Of a stretch of DNA of 64,000 nt, positions 16,944 through 26,526 are shown piece after piece. A program made the translations under genes and the position numbers. The stretch is from Planctomycetota bacterium (GTDB lineage: Bacteria; Planctomycetota; SZUA-567; H5-PLA8): positions 1-64,000 of the forward strand of contig JACQFI010000124.1 of assembly GCA_016200135.1 (NCBI GenBank), in the 5' to 3' direction. The notes beneath the pieces were generated by a model. That model did no database searches. It saw only the letters and a list, made by a program, of their open reading frames with translations, and was not told where the DNA came from. Positions within the stretch are counted from its first letter, which is position 1. Each line of letters begins with the position of its first letter.

Positions 16944-18017
16944 CTGAACGTCCTGCATCTGGCTCACGGGCGCTCGTTCACCGGGTCCGTAGCCTCGGCC
17001 TTGACCGATGTGCGCGCGCTGCTGGCCGCGGGGCACAAGGCGTGGCTCTGCGCCCCCGAAGGCGGCGCGTTGGAGGATGGCTGCGCGGAGCACAAGGTCC
17101 CGTTCGTGGGTGGCGTCCGCATGGGCCGGGGCGTGGAGCGCGTCTTGAACTTCCGGCACGACGTCAAGCGCCTGCGCGCGTTGGTCGAGGAACAGAAGAT
17201 CGAGGCCGTCCACGTCCACCGCAGCGACGACCAGTTGATGGCGCGCATGGCGCTGGGCAAGCGGAACCGCGTGGCACTGATCCGAAGCTGGCATCGCGAT
17301 CCGGCTGGCGTGCCCGCGCCGATTCTCAAGCGCCTGGCCCGCGCCTGCGACGCGTCCTGCTGCGTGGCGCGCGTGCATGCCGAGACTTTACGCAAGGCGG
17401 GGGCGGCGCGTGCGTTCTATCTTCCACCCGGCGTGGACACCAAGCGTTACCGGCCCGCGGCCGAGGCCGCGGAGGTTCCGGACGCGCCGGTGCTGGGCCT
17501 GATCGGGCGCATGAAGGCCAAGGAAGACCGCGGCCACCGCGCTTTTCTGGAGATGCTCAAGGGCTTGGAGCGCAAGCCACCGTGGCGCGCGCGCCTGCTC
17601 GGGCGGGGCGAAGGCGTCGCGGCAATCGAGAAACTCGTGGCGGCGCATCCTTATAAGGAGCGCATCGAGATCATCGATTCGCACCGCGACTTTCCCGCCC
17701 AAGTCGCCGCCCTGGACCTGGGGTTTGTCTTTGCGGTGGGTTCGGATGGGACCTCCCGGCCCGCCGTGGAACTGCTCGCCTGTGGCGTGCCGATACTAGC
17801 CGCCGATTTTCCGGGCTTGCGGGAACTCGCCGAGGACACCGCTTGCGCGCGCGCCTTCTCGCCCAAGAGCCTGCATAAATGGAGCGAAGCCTGCGGGCAG
17901 ATCATGGCCCAGCCGCGGGAACTCATGGGCATGAAGACCGCCGCGCGTATGCGGGCGGAGAGCACGCACGCGCTGGCGGTGCGCGGGGCCTCGCTGGCGG
18001 GCTTGTATCATCCGTAA
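16944..18017 (+). CDS. GT4-like glycosyltransferase; start codon non-standard
   Basis: About 357 residues of a GT-B glycosyltransferase. The N-terminal strand and glycine-rich loop (LNVLHLAHGRSFTGS) and the C-terminal donor site (DGTSRPAVELLACGVPIL) fit family GT4. No ATG, GTG or TTG exists in frame between the upstream stop at 16887 and TTG 17001, but starting at 17001 would delete the first Rossmann strand. CTG 16944, 8 bases after GAGGG, is my best start. It likely transfers a sugar at the inner membrane for surface glycan synthesis, beside an MsbA-like exporter. Confidence 0.8.
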   Translation: MNVLHLAHGRSFTGSVASALTDVRALLAAGHKAWLCAPEGGALEDGCAEHKVPFVGGVRMGRGVERVLNFRHDVKRLRALVEEQKIEAVHVHRSDDQLMARMALGKRNRVALIRSWHRDPAGVPAPILKRLARACDASCCVARVHAETLRKAGAARAFYLPPGVDTKRYRPAAEAAEVPDAPVLGLIGRMKAKEDRGHRAFLEMLKGLERKPPWRARLLGRGEGVAAIEKLVAAHPYKERIEIIDSHRDFPAQVAALDLGFVFAVGSDGTSRPAVELLACGVPILAADFPGLRELAEDTACARAFSPKSLHKWSEACGQIMAQPRELMGMKTAARMRAESTHALAVRGASLAGLYHP

Positions 18018-18105
18018 CCTATGATTTACGGACCTCCTTGAAGGTTCTATACTGGCCGCCGTCTCAATAGCCTCTTACCGAAGACGATCTGGAGCCGCGG
18101 ACGCT

Positions 18106-19986
18106 TTGAACCACCTCTGGCGCGCCATCAAGCTGCTCTTCCCACTCAAGAAGTGGCTGGCGCTCTACATGGTCTGCGCCATTCTGCTGGCCGCCGTGAG
18201 CAGCGCGCCGCTGGGGCTCGGCAACGTACTCCTTTACAACCTGCAGCAGAGCGTCGGCCAGCCGAACGCGACCGCGGGATCGGAAACCGCGGACGAGCAC
18301 ATGCCCCAACACAAAATCAAAGCGGGGAAGGACGCCATCAGCAAATGGGCGAACGAGTACGCGGCCACCTGGTTCGGCACGGGTAGCTCGCTCGTTTACG
18401 GGCTCTGCATCTGCATCCTGGTCTGCCTGGTCATAAAGGGCATCCTCGATTTCCTGGTCTCGTATCTGCAAAACTACATTGCCATGCGTCTGCAGATGGA
18501 CGCGACCGTGCGCGTGATGCGCCACGCCCTGACGCTCGACATCGGGTTCTTCGACAACGAGAAGATGGCCGATCTGGGCATCCGCATCTACGGCGATACG
18601 ACCACGCTGCGGACGACGGCCAAGGTCACTCTGGACATGCTGGAGAAGCCGCCGTACATCCTCTTTCTGCTCTGCCTGGCGGTGTACCTCAACTGGCAGC
18701 TCTTCCTGCTCGGCGCGGTGGGCATTCCCATCATCGTCCTTCCGTTCCTGGCGTTCACGCGCAAGCTCTACAAGAACACGCGCAAGGCCATTCACACCTC
18801 CATCGATATGGCGCAGGCCGGCGGGCAGGTGCTGGGCGGAATGCGGATGGTGCGGGCGTACAACGCAGTGGATGCCGAGAGCGAAAACTTCGCGAAGCTG
18901 GCGAACCGGTTCACGCGCTTCGTGATGAATAAAGTGGTGCTGCGCGCGATCCAGCGGCCTTTGACCGAGATCCTGCTGAGCCTGGGCGCGATCGCGGTGA
19001 TGATCGTCGGCTCGAACCAGGTGCTCAATCACGAGATGGACCTCAGCTCGTTCCTAACATTTGTGGCGACGCTGGGGATGCTCACCTCGCCCGTGCGCGG
19101 CCTGCTGAATACGCTGGGCGATATCGTCGAGTTCGTCCCCTCGGCCGAGCGCACGTTCGAGATTCTCGACCACAAGCCGAAGATCGTCGAGAAGCCCAAC
19201 GCCGTGGCGTGTCCCGCGCTCGCGAAGGAGATTTCCTTCGAGAACGTGACGCTCGATTACGGCCGCGGCCCGATCTTCCGCAACCTCTCCTTCACGGTGA
19301 AGAAGGGCGAGCGCATCGGCATTGTGGGCCGGACGGGCGTGGGCAAGTCCAGCCTGATCTACCTGCTGCTGCGCTTCTACGAACCGGTGGAAGGCGCGCT
19401 CAAGATCGACGGCGTGGACATTCGCGACACGACGTTCTCGAGCCTGCGCGCGCAGATGGCGCTGGTCTCGCCCGATACGTTCCTCTTCCACACCACCATC
19501 GAGGAGAACATCCGTTACGGGAAGCCGGGCGCGAGTTTGGACGCGGTGATGGAGGCCGCGAAGGCCGCGGCGATCCACGACGAGATCATGAGCTTCCCCG
19601 AGGGCTACCAGACCGTCACCGGCCCCGGCGGCGCGACGCTCTCGAGCGGCCAGCGGCAGCGCGTGGCGGTGGCGCGGGCGATCCTGCGCGACGCGCCGAT
19701 CCTGCTGTTGGACGAAGCCACAAGCGCGATGGACACCGCGAGCGAAGCGCGCGTGCAAGCCGCGCTCGACCGGCTCTCCGTCGGCCGGACGAGCATCGTG
19801 ATCGCGCACCGGCTGAGCACGGTAAAGAACGCGGACCGCATCGTGGTCTTCGCCGAGAAGGGCGGCATCGAGGCCATCGCGCCGCACAACGAACTGCTTA
19901 CGCTCTCGCCTACCTATAAGAAGCTCTGGGACCGCCTGGCCGGCCGCGGCGACGACGCCTCAACCGACGAACTCTCCGTCGCGTGA
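18106..19986 (+). CDS. MsbA-type ABC exporter (fused membrane and ATPase domains)
   Basis: 626 residues: six membrane helices (about 1-340), then one nucleotide-binding domain with Walker A GRTGVGKSS, signature LSSGQRQRVAVARA (LSSGQ instead of the usual LSGGQ), Walker B ILLLDEATSAMD and the switch His in IAHRLST. It acts as a homodimer exporting lipids, oligosaccharide-lipids or drugs. An extended hydrophilic loop of about 60 residues follows the first helix, longer than in MsbA. The start is TTG 18106 with GGAG 11 bases upstream, an unfavourable distance, but the next Met lies inside helix 1. Neighbours suggest glycolipid export. Confidence 0.9.
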   Translation: MNHLWRAIKLLFPLKKWLALYMVCAILLAAVSSAPLGLGNVLLYNLQQSVGQPNATAGSETADEHMPQHKIKAGKDAISKWANEYAATWFGTGSSLVYGLCICILVCLVIKGILDFLVSYLQNYIAMRLQMDATVRVMRHALTLDIGFFDNEKMADLGIRIYGDTTTLRTTAKVTLDMLEKPPYILFLLCLAVYLNWQLFLLGAVGIPIIVLPFLAFTRKLYKNTRKAIHTSIDMAQAGGQVLGGMRMVRAYNAVDAESENFAKLANRFTRFVMNKVVLRAIQRPLTEILLSLGAIAVMIVGSNQVLNHEMDLSSFLTFVATLGMLTSPVRGLLNTLGDIVEFVPSAERTFEILDHKPKIVEKPNAVACPALAKEISFENVTLDYGRGPIFRNLSFTVKKGERIGIVGRTGVGKSSLIYLLLRFYEPVEGALKIDGVDIRDTTFSSLRAQMALVSPDTFLFHTTIEENIRYGKPGASLDAVMEAAKAAAIHDEIMSFPEGYQTVTGPGGATLSSGQRQRVAVARAILRDAPILLLDEATSAMDTASEARVQAALDRLSVGRTSIVIAHRLSTVKNADRIVVFAEKGGIEAIAPHNELLTLSPTYKKLWDRLAGRGDDASTDELSVA

Positions 19987-20000
19987 CGTTTTTTGATTAT

Positions 20001-20081
20001 CCGCCAAGACGCCAAGGCCGCCAAGAGCAACCTTTTTTAACGAATGCTATGATCAATTTGGCGAACTTGGTGTTTTGGCGG
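20001..20081. repeat. CGCCAAG-type inverted repeat element A
   Basis: Arms 20001-20024 and 20058-20081 pair over 24 bases with four mismatches; each arm repeats CCGCCAAG/ACGCCAAG units. The element fills the gap after the ABC exporter and, as RNA, forms a long hairpin that could terminate transcription between convergent genes. Related elements lie at 41981 and 48827. Confidence 0.7.
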
Positions 20082-20117
20082 TTCAAATAATATACGCATC
20101 GGGCGCGTGGGCGGCGC

Positions 20118-21449
20118 TCAGCCCTTGGGGCCCTTGCCGAGCGAGACGAACTCCGCCACTTCGCTGAAGGCTTTGGCGTCGAGCACGCGCCAACCGTCGA
20201 TGATTGCGCGGGGCTTGCCGGTTTTCTTTACGAGTTCCGGCTTGAGCGCGCGGAACTCATCCCACGGCGTGGCGATCACGAGCACGTCCGACTGCTGCAT
20301 GCAATCTTCCGCGGAGGCTGCGTAGCGCACGCCCTCCTTTAATACGCGCTTGGCGTTGGGCATGCCGGCGGGATCGTAGACCACGACCTGGTACTCGTCC
20401 TGCACCAGCGTCTGCGCCAGCAGCAGGCCCTGCGCGGCCTCGACGACATCCGTGCTGGCCTTGTACGAGAGGCCCAGGATGCCGACGACGTCCTTCTCTC
20501 GGCTCAAGTGTTCGATCAGGCCGGCGAGGCGCCGCACGACGTCGTCGTTGGTGTGGTCGGTGGCCTCGGCAAGCAGCGCGGGCACTTCCAGCTTGCGCCC
20601 CAGCGCGGCGAAGGCTTTATTGTCGCGCGGGAAGCACGGGCCGCCGTAGCCCAGCGCGCCCTTGAGGTACTTCTTGCCGATGCGCGTGTCTTTGCCGAGC
20701 GCCTCCGTGACCACGTCCACGTCGGCGCCGGGCAGGCGTGAACAGATCGCGGCGAGCATGTTCGCGTAGGAGATCTTGGTCGTGACGAAGGTGTTGACCG
20801 AGAGCTTGGTGAGTTCGGCGTTGACGAAGTTCATGCGCGCGGCGGGCGGCTTGTTGCAGACGTTGTCGTAAACCGACTGGAGCAGATCGCCGGCGCGCTT
20901 GTCGGACTCGCCGATGAGCACGAAGTCGGGGTTCAGGAAGTCGCGGATCACGCTGCCGAGGGCGATGAACTCGGGGCTGTAGCAGAGCCCGAAGTCCTTG
21001 CCGGCCTTCATGCCGCTGGCCTTCTCGAGCGCCTCGCGGATGGGTCCGCCGGTTGCGCCGGGCATTACCGTGCTGTTCAACACGACCAGGTGGTAGCTCT
21101 TCTTTTTTGCGATTGCGCGGCCGATGATCTCGCAGACCGGCAAGACGAACTTGAGCGAGAAGCCGCCTTCGGGTTCGCTGGGCGTGGCCGTCACGATGCA
21201 GCTTATCTCGCTCTGGCCGACCGCGGCCGCGGCGTCGGCGGTGGCCTTGATGCGCGCGGCGGCGCTCGTGAGCATCTCCTGCAGGCCGGTCTCGAACACC
21301 GGCGCTTTATGGTTCTTGAGCGCCTCCACTTTGGTGGGATCGACGTCTACGCCGATCACTTCGTGGCCTTTGTGCGCCAGGCACGCGGCCAGCGGCGCGC
21401 CGAGTTTGCCTAAGCCAAAAACGGATATGCGGGGCAGCGTGGCGGCCAT
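20118..21449 (-). CDS. UDP-glucose 6-dehydrogenase-like nucleotide-sugar dehydrogenase
   Basis: 443 residues. An N-terminal NAD-binding domain (ISVFGLGKLGAPLAACLA) is followed by the family central helix region and the catalytic-cysteine motif GYGGPCFPRDNKA. The enzyme oxidises a UDP- or GDP-sugar at C6 to the uronate using two NAD+. The GGPCFPRDN form favours UDP-glucose over UDP-HexNAc as substrate, but this is family-level inference. ATG 21449 has GAGGAA 7 bases upstream. It follows the GT-like gene by 25 bases, likely one operon for envelope polysaccharide. Confidence 0.9.
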   Translation of the reverse strand: MAATLPRISVFGLGKLGAPLAACLAHKGHEVIGVDVDPTKVEALKNHKAPVFETGLQEMLTSAAARIKATADAAAAVGQSEISCIVTATPSEPEGGFSLKFVLPVCEIIGRAIAKKKSYHLVVLNSTVMPGATGGPIREALEKASGMKAGKDFGLCYSPEFIALGSVIRDFLNPDFVLIGESDKRAGDLLQSVYDNVCNKPPAARMNFVNAELTKLSVNTFVTTKISYANMLAAICSRLPGADVDVVTEALGKDTRIGKKYLKGALGYGGPCFPRDNKAFAALGRKLEVPALLAEATDHTNDDVVRRLAGLIEHLSREKDVVGILGLSYKASTDVVEAAQGLLLAQTLVQDEYQVVVYDPAGMPNAKRVLKEGVRYAASAEDCMQQSDVLVIATPWDEFRALKPELVKKTGKPRAIIDGWRVLDAKAFSEVAEFVSLGKGPKG

Positions 21450-21474
21450 GAATTCTTCCTCGACCCGAAGAGCG

Positions 21475-22389
21475 CTAGACGCGCCGATAAGTCAGCGCAT
21501 CCACGAACCGGTAAAGCAGACGCGCGGGTCCACGAAAGAAACGGTCGGTTGTTCCCGCGAGCCACTTCAGGTTCGGGTGAAGCATTTGGGAGCGCTTTAG
21601 ATAACGTTTGAATTGGTCGCGGTCAAGCGCACGCCTAAGCCCTTGTTCGGTAAGCACGTGGGTCGCGTCCTTAATCGAAAAACAATGCTCCTCGCCGCCG
21701 GCGAGCTCCAGGTTGCGCGCGGCCTCGGGGCCCTTGTACGCGCCCTTCTCGCCGTTCTTGATATGCCCGTAATCGTGGTTCTGATGCACGGCGACGGCCA
21801 CCGGCGTGATATCGACGAGCAGCGCGCCGCGCTCGCGCACCCGATAGAGCAGCCAGTTGTCCCAGACCGTGCGGCCCACCGCGAACGGCGGGATCTCGCC
21901 CCACACGCCGCGCGGAAAACAGAAGTAGTCGATCAGCCAGTCGCGCTGCTTGTGGCCTTGCGTCTGGGCCGCCGCGCGCAAGCGTTCTTCCCAGCCTGGG
22001 GCGAAGTCGAGCGGTTCCTTCTGGTCGAAGTCCCAGCGGTGCCCCACCGCGACCGCGGGCCGGCCGCAGCGCGCGACGCGCTCGATGGCGCGCATAAAGT
22101 CGTTCATCAGCACGATGTCGGCATTCACGTAGCACTGGCGTTCGAAGCGCCCGCGCTGCTGCGCCTGGGCGAAGATAGCGCTGATCAGCGGCGTGCCGTG
22201 CTCGTTGCGCGCTACTTGCGGGACATGCACGCAGCCGAATTCCTTCGCGGCCTCGGCAGTGCCTTCGTCGTCGCCTAAAAGGAGGATCTCGCACTCCGGG
22301 CGCAGCAGCGTCCAGCTTTTGAGCGCGTTGCGCTGGATGACGCCGATGTGGCCGCGGAACGCCTTGGGAATCGAGAACAGCGTGAGCAT
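21475..22389 (-). CDS. Glycosyltransferase-like (GT-A) protein
   Basis: 304 residues. The N-terminal half resembles a GT-A nucleotide-sugar domain: LTLFSIPKAFRG, ALKSWTLLRPECEILLLGDDEG and a probable metal-binding YVNADIVL. Later segments (VAVAVHQNHDYGHIKNG) match a family often annotated as hypothetical proteins beside polysaccharide genes. No membrane segment is evident. The start ATG 22389 lacks a clear ribosome site. Co-transcription with the UDP-sugar dehydrogenase supports a role in glycan assembly; donor and acceptor are unknown. Confidence 0.7.
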   Translation of the reverse strand: MLTLFSIPKAFRGHIGVIQRNALKSWTLLRPECEILLLGDDEGTAEAAKEFGCVHVPQVARNEHGTPLISAIFAQAQQRGRFERQCYVNADIVLMNDFMRAIERVARCGRPAVAVGHRWDFDQKEPLDFAPGWEERLRAAAQTQGHKQRDWLIDYFCFPRGVWGEIPPFAVGRTVWDNWLLYRVRERGALLVDITPVAVAVHQNHDYGHIKNGEKGAYKGPEAARNLELAGGEEHCFSIKDATHVLTEQGLRRALDRDQFKRYLKRSQMLHPNLKWLAGTTDRFFRGPARLLYRFVDALTYRRV

Positions 22390-22507
22390 GCGCGGCGCAT
22401 TCTACCATGCGGCGCGCACCGGACCGTGGAAATTGCGCGCACTTGGGCCCGGCCTCGGCATTCCAATTCCCGCATAACCGGATACCATGAAGTGTGCGGA
22501 GCGCACT

Positions 22508-23860
22508 ATGACCAGCCATTCACCATCCAATAGCCCGAAAGCCCTCGCCGCGTTGGTCTTCTTTTGCGTGTTGGCGGCGCTTGCCGCGGCCTTCATTCCC
22601 TACGGCAAGCCGTCCACGGCGCCGCACGCTTCTTCAGGACCGGGCGTCGCCTTTGCCGAAGACGCCGGCGGCGCGCATGCGTCCAAGCCGGCGTTCTGGC
22701 CGCAGGAAGCCAAGGCCGAGAGCGACGCGTGGACCGGGCGGCTCGTGCGCGTGGACGAGCATCTCGCGATCCTGAGCGTGCGCGGCACGCCCGAACAGCG
22801 CGGCGCGGCGCACGGCAAGCTCCTGCGCGCTGAGGTCCGCCGCCTCGTTTCCAGCGTGAACAAATACCTCACGCCCAGCAACGACGAACGCGGCAAGCAG
22901 CAGTTCGAGACCTGCCTGAAGGGCGCGCGCGTGATGAAGAAGTACCTCGAAGCCGATGTCCTGGTGGAACTGGATGCCTGCGCCAAGGCCGCGGAAGTGG
23001 ACGCGGACGAGCTGTTGCTCGCGCAGCTCTTCGGCGACGTCAACCGCGCCAAGGGCTTCGCTTCGTTCTGTTCGTCCTTCGCGGCCTTCGGCCCGGCGAC
23101 GAAGGATGGCAAGCCGGTCGTCGGGCGCAACTTCGATTACGCGGGCCACGGGCTCGAAGGCGGCCTGCCGCTGATCCTGCAGGAGCTCCCCACGGGCGCT
23201 GGCGCGGGGCACGCGTTCGTGACCATCGGCTACGCGGGCATCTTGAATGGCTGGACCGCGCTCAACGCCGAGGGGATTTTCGCCAGCAACAACACGCTCT
23301 TCGGCGGCGCGGACAAGCTTGAAGGCATCTCCACCTGCTTCCTGCTGCGCAAGATCGTGGAGCGCGCGGGCACCGTGGAGGAAGGCGTCGCGCTCGTCGA
23401 GAAAGGCCCGCGCGCGTGCACGACCGGGATGCTGATCGCGGGCAAGAACCGGTCTGGCACATGGGACGCGCGCTTTGCCGAGTTCGACGCGGAGAAAGTG
23501 GCGGTGCTCGATCCGGTGGACGGGCTCGTCATGGGCACCAATACGCGCCAGAAGCTCGCGGTAAGCACGCTTGCGCCCAGCGCAGACCCCGGCTGCGGGC
23601 GCTACCAGACGCTCAAAAAGTACGTCCGCGACCGCAAGGGCGGCCTCGATTTCGGCGACCTCAAGCAGAATCCCATCGGCGCCAAAGACGTGTACATGAG
23701 CATCAACCTGCACAGCGCGCTGCTGGACCTTGAAGGCCAACGCTTCCGGCTCGCGGTCTCGCCGGGCGATAATACGCCTGCGGCCGAGCACCCCTTTCGC
23801 GTCTTCAAGATCGAGAAGGACAAGGTCGTGGAGGTTTCTCCCGAAAGCCTGCAGCCATGA
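22508..23860 (+). CDS. C45-type Ntn hydrolase/acyltransferase, membrane-anchored
   Basis: 450 residues. A hydrophobic N-terminal helix (LAALVFFCVLAALAAAF) serves as signal or anchor. The core resembles acyl-CoA:6-aminopenicillanate acyltransferase/phospholipase B-like Ntn hydrolases: RGTPEQRGAAHGKLLR and CSSFAAFG with probable nucleophile C188, then VVGRNFDY. These cleave amide bonds of acylated small molecules or peptides, usually after self-cleavage before the Cys; here the Cys is internal, as expected of a precursor. ATG 22508 (GGAG 6 bases upstream) is preferred over ATG 22487. The next gene overlaps it by ATGA. Confidence 0.75.
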   Translation: MTSHSPSNSPKALAALVFFCVLAALAAAFIPYGKPSTAPHASSGPGVAFAEDAGGAHASKPAFWPQEAKAESDAWTGRLVRVDEHLAILSVRGTPEQRGAAHGKLLRAEVRRLVSSVNKYLTPSNDERGKQQFETCLKGARVMKKYLEADVLVELDACAKAAEVDADELLLAQLFGDVNRAKGFASFCSSFAAFGPATKDGKPVVGRNFDYAGHGLEGGLPLILQELPTGAGAGHAFVTIGYAGILNGWTALNAEGIFASNNTLFGGADKLEGISTCFLLRKIVERAGTVEEGVALVEKGPRACTTGMLIAGKNRSGTWDARFAEFDAEKVAVLDPVDGLVMGTNTRQKLAVSTLAPSADPGCGRYQTLKKYVRDRKGGLDFGDLKQNPIGAKDVYMSINLHSALLDLEGQRFRLAVSPGDNTPAAEHPFRVFKIEKDKVVEVSPESLQP

Positions 23861-25500
23861 AGCGCGCCCTCGGCACCGCGCTGCTGCTTGCCACTATTTT
23901 AGCGCGAGCGGAAGACGCCCCGCCGCTGCCGCCGGCCGAAGTGTGGCCCGCGCCGAAACTCATCGTGAAAGATGCGACCGGCGGTTTGCTCGACGCAAAC
24001 GGCAAGCTGTGGGCGTGGCGCCTGAAAAAAGATGCCGGCGACGGTAAGGATGCCTGGGCCGAACCCGACCGCGAGAGCATCGAGAAGGCGTACGCGAGCA
24101 AAGAGCCGCTGCTGATGACCGGCGCGAAGCTGCTGCTCGTTCACGGCGAACATACGGTCTGGCTTGCGCGCGAAGGCAAGTCCCTCTGCTTTTCCAACGG
24201 AAACAAATGGTTCGAGCGCGTACCCGGAAGGAATACGGGAGTGTTTGATGGCAGCGCCGCGGATATCGACAAGTCGTTGCTGGTCTTTGGCACTCCGGGC
24301 GGGGTCCTTTCAAGCGCCGGTATTGGATGGCAATGGATTGAGCTAATACCGGAAGCAGTGCGGGAGCGGAAAGCCGCACAGCCCTTACACTTCGTACAAG
24401 ACCAGGCGGGCACATGGTATGCCTACTATCCCGAGCTAGGGTCCATTTGGAAGCTCGCGTGTCTCCGGGTACGAGGCGCGCCTCCCGAAGATGTCTGTAC
24501 ATACACCTTGGTAGCGCGCGAGATCCCCGTGCTCGATTCGCTCGAAGGCCACGGCGTCGGCGAGGTCGCGCGGCATCCGGACGGCACGAAGGAGAATCCC
24601 ATCCTCCTGGCCGGCGGCGTGCTGCTGGAGAAAGGCGCGCTGCGCCCGCCCGAGCCGCCTGCGGAGAAGGAACTGAAGGACCTCGCGGCGGCGCTGGCCT
24701 CGGACAAGTTCGAGGAACGTGACCGCGCGGCGAAAGTCTTCTTAGAAGACGGCAAGGACGGCGCGTGGCGCTACAGCCGGCTGCTGCTCGACGCCGATCC
24801 TTCCAAGAACGCGGACCCCGAGTACCGCTCGCAGATCTTGAAGGCCGTGCTCGACCGCGTGGCCCGCTTCGAGCCCGGGCGTTCGCGGGACTACGCGCGG
24901 CAGCTCCAGAAACTGGGGGTCCTGGATGAAGCCTTCGTGAAGGAGAAGGGTGGCGACTACAAGAACCTCTGGATCGCGCTGGAAGAGAAGGGCCACTGGA
25001 ACCGCGAGACGCGCGTGGGCTTCGAGCGCGACCGGCGCGAGGCGCGCCTCGAATGGCAGAACCTGTGGGACCGCGTGCACAACCGCCACGTGCTGACCTT
25101 CCCCATTAACGGCGAATGGAACTTCGATTACGCGTGCGAGGAACTGCATCAGGAGGTCGATGGCAATTCCTGGAACGATGCGCGCCGCGGGTATTGGGAA
25201 GATCGCGAGCGCAAGGCACTGTACCTCGCCATGGGCCGCGGCGGCGTGTGGCGCATCACCAACAACGCCGAGAAGGCCCGCGGCATCGCCTTCAACGACC
25301 CCGCGAACCCGGACGCCGCGCCCAAAGCCCGCTGCCACCTGGACGCGGAAGCGATTTTAGGCCGCGACGCGCAGCAGCGCCTGCTGGTGGTGGGGACCGT
25401 CAAGACGGTGCGCTTCGATGAGGCCAAGAAAGATTGGGCGGAAGAGCAGACGACCGCGGGCATCTGGGCGCTGGAAGAACCGAAGTCAGAGAAGCCTTGA
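23857..25500 (+). CDS. Secreted protein of unknown function
   Basis: 547 residues with a clear signal peptide (MKRALGTALLLATILARA). The first 220 residues look like beta-rich repeats (GGLLDANGKLWAWRL, HTVWLAREGKSLCF), perhaps a degenerate propeller. A helical stretch follows near 265-345 (ELKDLAAALASDKFEERDRA), reminiscent of HEAT-like repeats. The C-terminus is again beta-rich. I do not recognise the family. Its start overlaps the Ntn hydrolase stop by four bases, so the two are translated together and may act on the same periplasmic target. Confidence 0.75.
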   Translation: MKRALGTALLLATILARAEDAPPLPPAEVWPAPKLIVKDATGGLLDANGKLWAWRLKKDAGDGKDAWAEPDRESIEKAYASKEPLLMTGAKLLLVHGEHTVWLAREGKSLCFSNGNKWFERVPGRNTGVFDGSAADIDKSLLVFGTPGGVLSSAGIGWQWIELIPEAVRERKAAQPLHFVQDQAGTWYAYYPELGSIWKLACLRVRGAPPEDVCTYTLVAREIPVLDSLEGHGVGEVARHPDGTKENPILLAGGVLLEKGALRPPEPPAEKELKDLAAALASDKFEERDRAAKVFLEDGKDGAWRYSRLLLDADPSKNADPEYRSQILKAVLDRVARFEPGRSRDYARQLQKLGVLDEAFVKEKGGDYKNLWIALEEKGHWNRETRVGFERDRREARLEWQNLWDRVHNRHVLTFPINGEWNFDYACEELHQEVDGNSWNDARRGYWEDRERKALYLAMGRGGVWRITNNAEKARGIAFNDPANPDAAPKARCHLDAEAILGRDAQQRLLVVGTVKTVRFDEAKKDWAEEQTTAGIWALEEPKSEKP

Positions 25501-25561
25501 TGCCGCACCACCCGATAAAGCGGGTGGCAAGCAACGGACAAACGAACGCGTTCTTGCTTGC

Positions 25562-26440
25562 CTATGGATTGCCGCTGTGCTCTTCCCGTTCCGCGTAACG
25601 CTCCAGCGCGCTCTTTACTTCCGCGTCCGGTTCGCGCTGCGCCAGCCAGCGCGCGGCGGCGGCGCGGGTCTTGAAGCGCTCGTCGTAGCGGCGGTGCAGG
25701 TACGAACAGATCACGCGCACTTCCTCGCCTGAATGCTTCGCGGCCTCCGGACCGGTTGCGGCTTCGGCTTTCAGGTCCGCGATGAGCGTCGCGTACTGCA
25801 TGGCCAGGTAACGACCGGGGCTCTGGCGCGCGTGCACGAACGGACAGAAGACGAAGCGGACTTCGAGCTCGACGCCGGCACGGCTCTCGCCCTGGCCCAC
25901 GGAGATCAACACTTCCTCGAACGCGGAGGGTTCTTCCAGGATGCCGCCGCCACGCAGGTCCGCGACCAACGCGCGCAGGCGCGCTTCGGTGAGCGACTGC
26001 GTAAGGCTTGCGGAGTACGCCGGTACTTTTTCGGCCGCCACGGGAATTTGCAGTAGGAGGCGCTCGCTGTCCTGGATCGTGCGCACGTACGCCTGCGCGG
26101 CGAAGGCGCAGAGCGCCGCGGCGAGCATGGCCACAATTACCGAGGCCAGCGAGAAGCGCCGCAGGACGAGAATCAGCCCGCCGTAGATGCCGCTGAAGGC
26201 CGCGAAGAGGATGATCGGCGCGCCCTTCCAGCAGCCGGGCAGGCCGGGCACCATGCCCGCGGGGTCGAGGATCAGCATCCACGCCAGCCCGCCGCTGAGC
26301 GCCAGCAGCGCCGCGCCGGCGGCTTTCACCGCCCAATCGCGGCGGCGGATGCGCCCGATCAGCCGCGCGCGCTGGGACTGGCTCAGTTCGACCGTGTCGG
26401 TGGGGGTAAGGAACCCCGAGGGAGGAAGCGCCGCGTTCAT
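25562..26440 (-). CDS. Tandem-paralogue membrane protein, copy 3 in transcription order
   Basis: 292 residues. Two pairs of membrane segments lie within residues 30-130, separated by the family core DPAGMVPGLPGCWKGAP and RRFSLASVIVAM; a cytoplasmic or periplasmic domain follows, closing with WLAQREPDAEVKSALERY. Both blocks recur in the two upstream genes, so this is the most diverged member of a three-gene tandem family. No known domain is apparent. ATG 26440 has no obvious ribosome site, and 86 AT-rich bases separate it from the preceding paralogue. Confidence 0.75.
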   Translation of the reverse strand: MNAALPPSGFLTPTDTVELSQSQRARLIGRIRRRDWAVKAAGAALLALSGGLAWMLILDPAGMVPGLPGCWKGAPIILFAAFSGIYGGLILVLRRFSLASVIVAMLAAALCAFAAQAYVRTIQDSERLLLQIPVAAEKVPAYSASLTQSLTEARLRALVADLRGGGILEEPSAFEEVLISVGQGESRAGVELEVRFVFCPFVHARQSPGRYLAMQYATLIADLKAEAATGPEAAKHSGEEVRVICSYLHRRYDERFKTRAAAARWLAQREPDAEVKSALERYAEREEHSGNP

Positions 26441-26526
26441 ATGAGTTTACACAAGGTGCATACGCTTAGAGTCACAATCCAAGCATCGCACAACCTTATT
26501 TATATCAATAGATTGTGCAATACACA

